DNA of 18,341 nt from an uncultured Prevotella sp. (GCA_937916405.1 CALFUF010000174.1:1-18341); one strand, 5' to 3'. Numbered from the stretch's first letter, positions 1 through 7,814 are shown. The notes: generated by a model from the letters alone, not told the origin. Translations and numbers: made by a program.

Positions 1-1108
1 GCAACTCAGGCATGACATCGCTGAGGTCGGCACCCATCGAGTTCAGACGGATATAAGCACGTGCTCCAAATGTGGAGGGGAAGAGCCAGGAAACTCCTTG
101 CCAGTAACCTGGAATGTTCGACTGGGGCCATGAGACACCTGTGAGGAACAATAATGGCACAGAGACGAAGACCATGATCAGCATCACGTTCTCACGATAC
201 TTCACCATACACGACACCACCATGCCAAAGAAGATGCAGGCAAGGATGTATGGCAACATCATACACATCAACGAATACCCTGTTGCAAGTTGTGGGAAAT
301 GGAATATTCGTGGGACGGCTGCAGACAACCAGGTTCCCATGACGATAAAGATCATGAAATAACACATCGCCTTACCCATCACAATAGGTAGCGTGTGCTC
401 ATAACGAGTGTCGCCTACAGGTATCAGGTTGCGATAAGGATTCTCGTCACGCGCCGTTCCCGCGGACAGTCCGATACCCAACACGAGGGTCTGTTGCAGT
501 ATCAGCATCAGCACGGCAGGAAGAATGGAAGAGCCATAACCACCCGAAGGGCTGAAGATCGGCACATCCTCATAGTCGAGCGGACGTGCCGCTATCGCCT
601 CCTCCCGAGCCGTATAATGTCCACCTAACTTCGTTTGCAAGTCCGTACCCATCTCCATCGTTACAGACTGAGCCGTCTGGAAGATCGCCTTATAGGTGAG
701 TATCAGACTCATATCACAATAGACACTCACGGTACCTTGCTTCAGACCATAGACATCACCCTCAAAGGAACTGGGAATCAGGTAGATACCCTTGACCAAT
801 TGTCGACTGACGAGCGACTTCGCCTCGTCAAGGTCCTGCGCATAGTATTTCACATGGACATCGGGAGAGGCGTCACACTTACGGATGAAGTCCCGTGACA
901 ACTGACTGTGCGACTGGTCGACGACACAGACAGGAACCTCACGCACCACCTCGTTATTGTAGATCCATGAATAGAGCAAGGGGTATGCCAACGGCACTGC
1001 GATGAAGAAGATCAGTACACCCTCATCCTTCACCACCTGCATCATCTCCTTTCGCCAGATATAGCAGGCATCCTGTATTCCTTTATATATATTATGGAAT
1101 ATAGACAT
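1..1108 (-). CDS. ABC-2 type transporter permease (partial, 3' end beyond window)
   Basis: This is the N-terminal ~369 residues of an ABC-2 family permease; it stays open to the left edge. It begins at an ATG read from 1108, starting MSIFHNIYKGIQDACYIWRK, followed by a first membrane segment (EGVLIFFIAVPLAYPLLYSW). A long extracytoplasmic domain follows (from about residue 48, EVPVCVVDQSHSQLSRDF), then a second cluster of membrane segments (LPAVLMLILQQTLVLGIGL; CYFMIFIVMGTWLSA; MMLPYILACIFFGMVVSC; MLIMVFVSVPLLFLTGVSWP). This layout is that of YhhJ/DrrB-like exporter permeases of multidrug or small-molecule efflux systems. The start overlaps the stop of the upstream paralogous permease by 17 nt, so the two are almost certainly co-translated and may form a heterodimer. 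Substrate unknown. Confidence 0.88.
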   Translation of the reverse strand, partial: MSIFHNIYKGIQDACYIWRKEMMQVVKDEGVLIFFIAVPLAYPLLYSWIYNNEVVREVPVCVVDQSHSQLSRDFIRKCDASPDVHVKYYAQDLDEAKSLVSRQLVKGIYLIPSSFEGDVYGLKQGTVSVYCDMSLILTYKAIFQTAQSVTMEMGTDLQTKLGGHYTAREEAIAARPLDYEDVPIFSPSGGYGSSILPAVLMLILQQTLVLGIGLSAGTARDENPYRNLIPVGDTRYEHTLPIVMGKAMCYFMIFIVMGTWLSAAVPRIFHFPQLATGYSLMCMMLPYILACIFFGMVVSCMVKYRENVMLIMVFVSVPLLFLTGVSWPQSNIPGYWQGVSWLFPSTFGARAYIRLNSMGADLSDVMPEL

Positions 1109-2261
1109 AGGTCAGCATCGCGTTTTTAATCTTATTAGCCACCAGCCAAGGCAATAGCATAAAGGCTGCCAAAGCGGCAAAGTGGAACCATGACTCAATG
1201 AGTGGGAAACCATTCAGCACACACGTCTGGTACATCATCCAGTAATGACGCAAGGGGAACAGCCATGAGAGAGACTGCAAAGGCGCATCCATACCCATCA
1301 CAGGGAAGGCACTACCCGCCATCGAGATACTCAGCACTGCCCATAGCGAACAGATACTCATCGACATTCGTAGCGAGGGCATCAGTCCAAAGGCAAAGAT
1401 ACCAAAGCCTTGAGAAGCAAGCACTTGCATGAGCCCTAAGAGTACCAGCATCCAAGGACTTCCCAGATGAGGGAAGCCAAGATGATAAAACACATACCAC
1501 TCATAGCCAAAGACGATGGCAAGCCAGATGATGGTCTGAGGCAGAAACTTACCTAATAATGCCACCGTGATATTGTTATCGGCAAGCTCCATCCATTTCT
1601 TGCCTGTGGCAAACTTCAACTCCGTCCCAATGGAATAGGCAGAGACGAGGAAGATAAACAGCATGATGATACCCGGTACCATCATCGTACTCAGGTAAGC
1701 ATTGTAGTTACTCCATGGATTGGCAATCTGGTGCAGATCGACCTTGATAGGTTGCAGTAGAGTCTGTATCTGCCTATCTGTCAAGCCCTTGGCTCGCATG
1801 GTCGCTTGTCCGACACCTGCTGAACCGAGGGTAGAGATCGTCTTCATATCCTTCATCAGCATGGTACCTGCGGCGATCGTGGTGTAGGAATAGTAATAGG
1901 ATATCTTGGGCTGTCGGCTGGCAAGAAGTTTTTCTGTAGTTCCCTTAGGGATATAAAGGAAACCGTATATCTCATTACGTTGGACAGCACGACGAGCCTC
2001 TGTGACACTGGGATAACGTGCCACGACCTTCGACATCTGGAAACCATCGAGCTTACGAGACAGCGAACGGGAGGTTGAGGTATTGTCTAAGTCGACAATT
2101 CCTACGGGCAGATTGGTAGGCAGTCCTTCATCCAACATAGAGGTAAAGAAAAAGATAACCAGTATGGGAAACAACACCATACAGAAGCGGTAGATGTGAT
2201 TCTGACGCAGAATCAGCAACTCCCGAAGCATGATCTCATATATCTGCCTGATACCTCTCAC
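1092..2261 (-). CDS. ABC-2 type transporter permease
   Basis: This is a 389-residue inner-membrane permease of the ABC-2 family. It has an N-terminal membrane segment (YRFCMVLFPILVIFFFTSML), a periplasmic domain of about 150 residues starting at LPVGIVDLDNTSTSRSLSRK, and then four or five helices (MVPGIIMLFIFLVSAYSIGT; IIWLAIVFGYEWYVFY; WMLVLLGLMQVLASQGFGIF; SMSICSLWAVLSISMAG; AALAAFMLLPWLVANKI). It pairs with the following permease, which overlaps it by 17 nt, and with the HlyD and TolC genes before it, as a tripartite exporter. The start is uncertain. The longest reading uses GTG at 2261, which lies inside a 7-bp tandem repeat and has an in-frame TAA just upstream (2265-2267); the first ATG is at 2231 (MLRELLILRQNH) and would give 379 residues. 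No ATPase gene is present in the window. Confidence 0.9.
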   Translation of the reverse strand: MRGIRQIYEIMLRELLILRQNHIYRFCMVLFPILVIFFFTSMLDEGLPTNLPVGIVDLDNTSTSRSLSRKLDGFQMSKVVARYPSVTEARRAVQRNEIYGFLYIPKGTTEKLLASRQPKISYYYSYTTIAAGTMLMKDMKTISTLGSAGVGQATMRAKGLTDRQIQTLLQPIKVDLHQIANPWSNYNAYLSTMMVPGIIMLFIFLVSAYSIGTELKFATGKKWMELADNNITVALLGKFLPQTIIWLAIVFGYEWYVFYHLGFPHLGSPWMLVLLGLMQVLASQGFGIFAFGLMPSLRMSMSICSLWAVLSISMAGSAFPVMGMDAPLQSLSWLFPLRHYWMMYQTCVLNGFPLIESWFHFAALAAFMLLPWLVANKIKNAMLTYVYIP

Positions 2262-2315
2262 CTCTTACCTCTCACCTCTCACCTCTCACCTCTTACCTCT
2301 TACCTCTCACCTCTC
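2253..2315 (-). repeat. Nine tandem 7-bp units in the hlyD-permease spacer
   Basis: Nine contiguous copies of ACCTCTY on the plus strand (RAGAGGT on the coding strand) run from 2253 to 2315 with variation only at one position (C/T). They start at the stop codon of the hlyD-like gene and fill the whole spacer to the next gene. The candidate GTG start at 2261 lies at a junction between units, and each unit resembles a purine-rich ribosome-binding site. Confidence 0.97.
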
Positions 2316-3297
2316 ACTTAATAATGAGCGACATACCAGGACGCAAGCCCTCCATCGACTCCACTGGACGAGCCTTGACCTCAAAGGTCTTCAAGTCGTA
2401 CTGCCCGTTCGTCTTAGTTGCCTTCCAAACGGCAAAAGAGCCTTGGTCCTTCATATAATACACCTTCATCTGAATGGTCTTGTTAAAGGCAGGGACAAAA
2501 GCATCAAAGGTCTTACCCACCTCCATACCATTCAACTGATCCTCACGAACATTGAAGGTGCCCCACATATCCTTCATCACAGAGATGGTCATAATCGGAG
2601 AGCCTGTACCAACCAACTCTCCTACCTTTGGGAAGATGTCACTGACCTCCCCTTCCATCTGGGCTATCTGAACGGTCTCATGGATATAGCTGTTTACTTC
2701 CTGTACGGCACCTTTGGCTCGTCCTACTTGTGCGGCAGCAGCTAACTTATCCTCACGACGTGCACCATTACGAGCCATGTCGTACTGACTCTCGGCAGCT
2801 TTTGCCTGAGCTTCCATCGCTTTGTAATTAGCGTACACCTCGTCACGCTTCTGAGCGGACACTACCCCTTCGTCATAAAGACGCTGAATACGCTGATAGG
2901 ATTTCTCGGCTATTTCCAAACCTGCCTTTGCTTGCTGCATCAAGTTAAAAGCCCCACGTATCTGTTCCTCACGAGCGCCATTCTGTGCTTTCTGTTCCAA
3001 GGCTGCCGCAGCACTTTCCGCACTGCGAGCCTGCTCCATCTTGGCACGGACCTCAGGGGCATCAAGGATGGCAAGGGTATCACCGACCTTCACGAAGTCA
3101 CCCTCTTTCACACGAATCTCCAAAATACGACCAGGTACCTTGCTGGATACACGATACTCACTCACTTCCACCTGTCCCTGAATCAACTCAGGATCACGAC
3201 CTAAGGCAAAGAAACCTATTAGTGCTACGATGGCTACTGCTGTCGCAAATCCTATGATTGCGAGCAGGATGTTGTTATGTTGCGTTTTTGCTGACAT
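2314..3297 (-). CDS. HlyD/EmrA-family membrane fusion protein
   Basis: This 327-residue periplasmic adaptor links an inner-membrane pump to a TolC channel. It has a cytoplasmic N-terminus, one membrane anchor at about residues 11-31 (LAIIGFATAVAIVALIGFFAL), a biotinyl-lipoyl half-motif (VSSKVPGRILEIRVKEGDFVKVGDTLAILD, about 50-79), a long alpha-hairpin rich in Ala/Gln/Glu (about 82-205), the second lipoyl half (EGEVSDIFPKVGELVGTGSPI) and a beta-barrel that ends LRPGMSLIIK. Length and order match YhiI/EmrA-like members. It sits between the tolC-like gene and two ABC-2 permeases. Both flanking spacers consist mostly of tandem repeats. The start (MSAKTQHNN) is the first ATG before the membrane anchor. 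Confidence 0.93.
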   Translation of the reverse strand: MSAKTQHNNILLAIIGFATAVAIVALIGFFALGRDPELIQGQVEVSEYRVSSKVPGRILEIRVKEGDFVKVGDTLAILDAPEVRAKMEQARSAESAAAALEQKAQNGAREEQIRGAFNLMQQAKAGLEIAEKSYQRIQRLYDEGVVSAQKRDEVYANYKAMEAQAKAAESQYDMARNGARREDKLAAAAQVGRAKGAVQEVNSYIHETVQIAQMEGEVSDIFPKVGELVGTGSPIMTISVMKDMWGTFNVREDQLNGMEVGKTFDAFVPAFNKTIQMKVYYMKDQGSFAVWKATKTNGQYDLKTFEVKARPVESMEGLRPGMSLIIK

Positions 3298-3317
3298 ATA
3301 TTGGTTTTATTTTAATT

Positions 3318-3365
3318 GCGATATTACGATATTTCGAGATTACGATATTGCGAGATTGCGAGATT
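3318..3365 (-). repeat. Six tandem 8-bp units in the tolC-hlyD spacer
   Basis: Six contiguous octamers occupy 3318-3365: GCGATATT, ACGATATT, TCGAGATT, ACGATATT, GCGAGATT, GCGAGATT on the plus strand (consensus NCGAKATT). They lie between the stop of the tolC-like gene (3373) and the start of the hlyD-like gene (3297) and take up 48 of the 75 spacer bases. The unit is unrelated to the heptamer in the next spacer. Confidence 0.95.
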
Positions 3366-3372
3366 GGGATGA

Positions 3373-4872
3373 TTATTGTAATGTTCCCAATGCCTTCTGC
3401 AAGTTCACCTGACTGAGTTTGACATCTATTTCCGCATCAATCTTCTGTGACTGCGCCTGTAGCCAAGCTGTCTGGGCCTCCATCACTGTGGTTGAGGAGA
3501 TGACACCCTCTCGGAAACCGAGATTTGCCGTTCGCAGGTTCTCATCGGCTTTCTCTGTATTCTTCTTAGCCATTTCCAGTTTCTTGAAAGACTCGTTCAC
3601 TTGGAAACTACTCTGGTTGACCTGCAATGCAATCTTCTCACGAGCATCGGCAAGTTCAAGATTGGCTATGGTTGTCGCACCTTTGGAAGCACGCACTTTG
3701 TAAGCCACATCACCCCAGTTCCATATAGGAACACGTACCAGCACACCAATATTCCAGACACCAGCGAACTTCCGCTCGAAACCGTTAAACAAATTAGGAT
3801 TCGAGACTGCATAGCCGCCAGTCAGTGCCACCTGTGGCAGATTACCAGCTTTAAGAATATTCGTAAACTGACGGCTCATGTCTACGACATTCTGCAATTG
3901 TCTTAATTCCGGACGATTGTTTGCTGCCTGCTCAGCATCCACCTTGGGAGTCAATTCTACGGCAGCGATATCCTCAGTATCCTCATCCGTCAAGGTAACC
4001 TGCTCATTCATCGGCAGTCCACAGAGCTGACAAAGCAACATCTTCGAGAGGGTCAACCCATCCTCTACCTTGGTAAGGGTCATCTCTGCCTCGTTCACTT
4101 TTACGCTGACACTCAGTCCTTCCGAACGAGTAGCAACACCCTCCACTATCATCTTCTGGACATCACCATCCAATTTCTTCACCAAGTCGAGATATGCCTG
4201 CGCCAGTTTCTGCTTATGCTTCAAGGATACCACTTGCCAGTATACCTGATCAATTTGGAAAAGGGTCAACTGACGCTTACCTTCCATCGAGTTGGCAGCC
4301 AACTGTTCTCCAATATCTGCCATCTTATTCATAGCGATAATAGCGCCACCCATGAAGACGGGTTGCGTCACCATGATAGCTCCAGCGAACATGTTACGGG
4401 TGTTAGTACGGAAAGCATCAACAATCCTCTGACCACCAGCATTCAGCACACCGCCAAACTGGTTCAGTCCAGTACCCACCTGTTGTTGAATAGCATCTGG
4501 GGAAATACCCATTTGCCCAAGAGCTTGCCATACGCCCTGCGGTATACCAGCCATCCCTTGCTGGATTCCTTCACCTATGTTTCCAGCAAGACTCGTACCG
4601 ATATTCGACAATTCGGACTTCTGGTCGTCATTCAGTATCGAGATTTCCTTACTAGTCCACTCATAGCCACCTAATGCGCTGACATGCGGCAGGTATTTAG
4701 TCCTTGCAGACTTGCGCATATTGGCAGCCACCTCTTGTTTCACCCGTGAGACACTCAACTGTTTATTGTTACGCAACGCCATCGCCCGGCAACTGTCGAG
4801 AGACAGTATTTTCTGCGCTCCTACAGGAAGTGCGACACAAGCAAGTAGAGAAAAAAGTAATTGCTTCTTCAT
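3373..4872 (-). CDS. TolC-family outer-membrane efflux protein
   Basis: This is a 499-residue outer-membrane factor. A Sec signal peptide (MKKQLLFSLLACVALPVGAQ, cleavage probably before Gln20) precedes the first outer-membrane-efflux repeat, starting ILSLDSCRAMALRNNKQLSV. The second repeat begins around AEQAANNRPELRQLQNVVDM and ends with the typical coiled-coil helices (ANLGFREGVISSTTVMEAQTAW). The insert at about residues 80-160, rich in Gly and Gln (GIQQGMAGIPQGVWQALGQMGI), is longer than in classical TolC and is common in Bacteroidetes members. It forms the outer-membrane duct for the HlyD/ABC-2 pump encoded downstream. The ATG lies 2 nt after the stop of the preceding coiled-coil gene, so the two are probably translationally coupled. 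Confidence 0.94.
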   Translation of the reverse strand: MKKQLLFSLLACVALPVGAQKILSLDSCRAMALRNNKQLSVSRVKQEVAANMRKSARTKYLPHVSALGGYEWTSKEISILNDDQKSELSNIGTSLAGNIGEGIQQGMAGIPQGVWQALGQMGISPDAIQQQVGTGLNQFGGVLNAGGQRIVDAFRTNTRNMFAGAIMVTQPVFMGGAIIAMNKMADIGEQLAANSMEGKRQLTLFQIDQVYWQVVSLKHKQKLAQAYLDLVKKLDGDVQKMIVEGVATRSEGLSVSVKVNEAEMTLTKVEDGLTLSKMLLCQLCGLPMNEQVTLTDEDTEDIAAVELTPKVDAEQAANNRPELRQLQNVVDMSRQFTNILKAGNLPQVALTGGYAVSNPNLFNGFERKFAGVWNIGVLVRVPIWNWGDVAYKVRASKGATTIANLELADAREKIALQVNQSSFQVNESFKKLEMAKKNTEKADENLRTANLGFREGVISSTTVMEAQTAWLQAQSQKIDAEIDVKLSQVNLQKALGTLQ

Positions 4873-4874
4873 TT

Positions 4875-5780
4875 CTATTTCTCAAGTTCTATAGAACGGT
4901 TTCCTATCTCATGTCCGTCAGCAATCACCTGGACACGATAAGTACCTGGTATTAATGTCTCTTTCTTCGCCACATAGAACTCCATTGGAGTCTCCTCGCC
5001 TGTATATTCTATGTTCTTCGCAGCCGTAAAATCAACTTGTTTATCCTCAAAGGCACATTTTCCTGAGGCATTCAGCACACTACCTGTTGGCGTAAGAATA
5101 CGTACATAGACGGAACGCATACCATTGGTTGCAGTCACATTACGGGAAAGGACAAAACGCACCTTCATCTCATTGGTAGAACCACCAATCTTATGCGGAT
5201 GCTTGGTACGCTCTTTTGTCTTTGAGGACAAAGCGCCTTTGACAATCATCATGATATCGATATTCACCGCATTTAATTGGGCGGCAATAGCGACCTTCTC
5301 TGAAAGTGTCGCATTATCAGTGGTTAAGGCAAGGTTCTGCTGGTTACTCTCTTCTAACTCGGTACGGAATCTGGTATTCTCATCCTGTAACGCCTGATTC
5401 AGACGATTCAGGGAATCAATCTCCAATACATAACTGCGAAGGACAGCACGTACTGATGCAAGCTCTTTTTTCAGACGCGTTATCTCTGCCGCATCCGTCG
5501 CCTTGGTATTCTTCAATTCCTGCAACAACTGCTCCGTGCGTTCCTGCTCACGAGTCAACTGAGCAATAATTGAGTCATTGTTGATGCGGGTCTTCATCTC
5601 ACTGTACTGATCAGCAAACTGTTGATACTCGCCTTCCATCTCTTGTTTGTCAAGTGTGGCAAGTTCCTCCATATCTTTGTTTGCCTCTGCCTGTCGATAT
5701 AAGCTATACCCCAGATAGGCGACTCCACCTATAAGTAAAGCAATAACAACAGCAAGAACAGATATAATCTTTTTGTCCAT
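4875..5780 (-). CDS. Membrane-anchored coiled-coil protein of unknown function
   Basis: I do not recognise a named family. The protein has 301 residues if it starts at the ATG read from 5780 (MDKKIISVLAVVIALLIGG). An in-frame ATG at 5819 lies upstream of the predicted transcription start, so it is not used. Visible parts are a single N-terminal membrane helix (about residues 5-26), a long heptad-rich coiled coil (about 30-175, including QLTREQERTEQLLQELKNTK and RFRTELEESNQQNLALTTDN), and a C-terminal globular, probably beta-rich, domain (about 195-301) ending IELEK. It is most likely a periplasmic protein anchored in the inner membrane. As first gene of the efflux operon, 2 nt ahead of tolC, it may be an accessory to the exporter; that is inference from position only. 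Confidence 0.85.
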   Translation of the reverse strand: MDKKIISVLAVVIALLIGGVAYLGYSLYRQAEANKDMEELATLDKQEMEGEYQQFADQYSEMKTRINNDSIIAQLTREQERTEQLLQELKNTKATDAAEITRLKKELASVRAVLRSYVLEIDSLNRLNQALQDENTRFRTELEESNQQNLALTTDNATLSEKVAIAAQLNAVNIDIMMIVKGALSSKTKERTKHPHKIGGSTNEMKVRFVLSRNVTATNGMRSVYVRILTPTGSVLNASGKCAFEDKQVDFTAAKNIEYTGEETPMEFYVAKKETLIPGTYRVQVIADGHEIGNRSIELEK

Positions 5781-5799
5781 ATTAATACATAACGTGGTG

Positions 5800-5830
5800 C
5801 AAAGGTAAAACTTTTCCATAAAATAGCAAA
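5800..5830 (-). promoter_or_regulatory. Bacteroidetes-type promoter for the efflux operon
   Basis: On the minus strand TTTG (5830-5827), exactly 19 nt, then TACCTTTG (5807-5800), an excellent match to the Bacteroidetes -33/-7 consensus (TTTG...TAnnTTTG). The expected transcription start is near 5796, giving a leader of about 15 nt before the ATG at 5780 and excluding the longer ATG at 5819. Confidence 0.8.
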
Positions 5831-5836
5831 GAAAAG

Positions 5837-5867
5837 TTGGTTGATTTGATTTTATTTACTATATTTG
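5837..5867 (+). promoter_or_regulatory. Bacteroidetes-type promoter for the cytochrome bd operon
   Basis: TTGG (5837-5840), 19 nt, then TATATTTG (5860-5867), matching the -7 consensus TAnnTTTG. The expected start is about 5871, leaving a leader of about 27 nt with a purine-rich AAAGAGGA a few bases before the ATG at 5898. It lies back-to-back with the minus-strand promoter at 5800-5830, with only six bases between the two -33 elements. Confidence 0.78.
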
Positions 5868-5897
5868 CATCAATAATAACGATAAAGAGGACAACTC

Positions 5898-6119
5898 ATG
5901 AGCAAACAGGGATTCTGGTACAGGGCTTTCGACCTCTACTATGACGGCTTCCGCAACATGCGGCTTGGCAAGACGCTATGGACAATCATCTTGATAAAAC
6001 TGTTTATCATGTTTGCCATCCTCAAAGTCTTCTTTTTTCCCAATTTCCTTAAAAGCCACACAGAGGAAGGCTGCGAATCTGAGTACGTGGCAAGCGAGAT
6101 GATTGAGCGAGCCCCCTAA
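5898..6119 (+). CDS. DUF4492-like small membrane protein, cytochrome bd associated
   Basis: This 73-residue protein has an amphipathic aromatic N-terminus (GFWYRAFDLYYDGFRNMRLG), one membrane helix (about residues 28-47, LWTIILIKLFIMFAILKVFF) and a short acidic tail. The sequence matches my recollection of DUF4492, small proteins encoded immediately before cydA in Bacteroidetes and Campylobacterota. It is the first gene after the cyd promoter and ends 42 nt before cydA. By analogy with CydX and CydH, single-helix subunits of other bd oxidases, it could be a structural subunit or assembly factor; that role is inferred from position and topology, with no sequence similarity to CydX seen. The start ATG has an AAAGAGGA ribosome-binding site. 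Confidence 0.85.
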   Translation: MSKQGFWYRAFDLYYDGFRNMRLGKTLWTIILIKLFIMFAILKVFFFPNFLKSHTEEGCESEYVASEMIERAP

Positions 6120-6145
6120 CAAACCTACTCCCCCTAACAAACCTA
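6112..6145 (+). repeat. Two direct 16-bp repeats in the DUF4492-cydA spacer
   Basis: CCCCCTAACAAACCTA occurs at 6112-6127 and again, identically, at 6130-6145, followed by two shorter echoes (AAAAACCTAATAAA) up to the cydA start. The first copy contains the stop codon of the DUF4492 gene (TAA at 6117-6119), so the spacer looks like a duplicated gene end. Confidence 0.93.
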
Positions 6146-6161
6146 AAAAACCTAATAAATT

Positions 6162-7814
6162 ATGAACGACCTATTATTAAACATTGATGCAGGTTCTATT
6201 AACTGGGCAAGAGCACAGTTCGCCTTGACTGCGATTTATCACTGGCTATTTGTTCCCCTGACCTTGGGACTTGCCGTCATCATGGGTATTGCAGAAACCT
6301 GCTATTATCGTACTCGGAACGTATTCTGGCGCGACACAGCAAAGTTTTGGCAAAAGCTGTTTGGTATAAACTTTGCCATGGGTGTTGCCACAGGTATTAT
6401 TCTAGAGTTTGAATTCGGAACCAACTGGAGCAACTACTCTTGGTTTGTGGGAGACATCTTTGGAGCCCCTCTTGCCATAGAAGGTATTGTTGCTTTCTTT
6501 ATGGAGTCAACCTTTGTCGCCGTCATGTATTTCGGCTGGAATAAGGTATCCAAAGGATTCCACCTTGCCTCCACTTGGCTCACAGGACTGGGTGCCACCA
6601 TCTCGGCATGGTGGATTCTCGTCGCTAATGCATGGATGCAATATCCTGTAGGATGTGAGTTCAACCCTGATACCATGCGCAACGAGATGGTTGACTTCTT
6701 TGCTGTAGCATTCTCGCCTTTTGCCATCGGCAAGTTCTGCCATACCGTCATCTCCGCATGGATAATTGGTGCCATCTTTGTTGTTGCAGTATCCAGTTGG
6801 TATTTATGGAAGAAACGCGAGATAAAGCTTGCTAAGGAGAGTATCAAGATTGCCGCCATCGTAGGACTGATAGCCTCATTGGGAGCTGCCTTCACTGGAC
6901 ATATCAGCGGACAGCAGGTGGCAAAAGTTCAGCCTATGAAACTTGCCGCTATGGAGGCATTATACAACGGTGGCACAGACCAAGGATTAACCGCCATTGC
7001 CTGGGTGAATCCTATCGCCCAACCTGATTATCAGAATGAGGAGTCCGCACCATTGAAAATTGACATGCCCTATGCCCTTAGCATCATGGCAACTAACGAC
7101 CCACATGGGTTTGTACCTGGTATTAATGATATTCTGAATGGGTATACCAGACCTGACGGGACGAGAGAACCCTCTGTCGATGAGAAGATTGTCATGGGGC
7201 AAAAGGCTATTACTGCACTTGCTGCCTACCGTAAGGCAAAAAAGAGTGGTGCTGACGAGGCCACACAAAAAGCTCAACTTGCCATTCTGAAGGAGAACAT
7301 GAAATATATGGGTTATGGCTATGTCAAAGACAAGCACGACATTGTACCTTATGTTCCTATCAACTTTTGGGCATTCCGCACGATGGTGGGACTTGGCTGC
7401 ATCTTCATTTTATTCTTCGCAGTCATCATTCTGCTTTCCTTTAAGATTCCTTTCTTCTCGATAGTCACCCGACGGCTGTTAGCAGCCTTTGGCTTACTGC
7501 CTGAGACGGAGGCTGACTCCTATGATATTGCCCGACTACCTGCTTGGCACTATATTATCGCCATCATCCTGGTTCCCCTCGCCTATATCGCCTCTGAGAG
7601 CGGATGGCTTGTTGCCGAGTTTGGTCGTCAGCCATGGACCATTCAGGACATGCTACCCACATGGGTTGCTGTAAGTGACATCAGCGGCAATGCCGTGGCA
7701 CTCACCTTCTTTATTTTCCTGTTCCTTTTCACCCTCATGCTTGCCGTAGAGATCAACATCTTATTGAAGCAAATCAAGAAAGGACCGGAATATTCTAATC
7801 AAGTAGATTGTTGA
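6162..7814 (+). CDS. cydA: Cytochrome bd ubiquinol/menaquinol oxidase subunit I
   Basis: CydA is the haem-carrying subunit of cytochrome bd, which oxidises quinol and reduces O2 to water at very low oxygen tension in the inner membrane. The 550 residues align throughout with family landmarks: high-spin haem ligand H27 (AIYHWLFVPLTLG), the KLFGINFA and GTNWS blocks, conserved acidic residues E107 (GAPLAIEG) and E115 (FMEST), haem b558 ligands H194 (KFCHTV) and M408 (FRTMVGLG), and GRQPW at 488-492. The region between helices 6 and 7 (about 250-398), which holds the Q loop, includes the less conserved KKSGADEATQKAQLAIL stretch. It follows the DUF4492 gene and precedes cydB by 19 nt. An anaerobe would use it for oxygen scavenging and nanaerobic respiration. 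Confidence 0.98.
   Translation: MNDLLLNIDAGSINWARAQFALTAIYHWLFVPLTLGLAVIMGIAETCYYRTRNVFWRDTAKFWQKLFGINFAMGVATGIILEFEFGTNWSNYSWFVGDIFGAPLAIEGIVAFFMESTFVAVMYFGWNKVSKGFHLASTWLTGLGATISAWWILVANAWMQYPVGCEFNPDTMRNEMVDFFAVAFSPFAIGKFCHTVISAWIIGAIFVVAVSSWYLWKKREIKLAKESIKIAAIVGLIASLGAAFTGHISGQQVAKVQPMKLAAMEALYNGGTDQGLTAIAWVNPIAQPDYQNEESAPLKIDMPYALSIMATNDPHGFVPGINDILNGYTRPDGTREPSVDEKIVMGQKAITALAAYRKAKKSGADEATQKAQLAILKENMKYMGYGYVKDKHDIVPYVPINFWAFRTMVGLGCIFILFFAVIILLSFKIPFFSIVTRRLLAAFGLLPETEADSYDIARLPAWHYIIAIILVPLAYIASESGWLVAEFGRQPWTIQDMLPTWVAVSDISGNAVALTFFIFLFLFTLMLAVEINILLKQIKKGPEYSNQVDC

Noticed and set aside
2230..2745. Plus-strand 171-codon frame with S-H-L-L-P-L-T repeats
   Set aside because: It results from the heptamer repeat and the antisense of the HlyD gene; no promoter or family match is seen.
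5781..5819. N-terminal extension of the coiled-coil protein from the ATG at 5819
   Set aside because: The -7 box (5800-5807) lies within this stretch, so the transcript starts downstream of that ATG; MDKKIISVLAVV at 5780 gives a normal membrane anchor.
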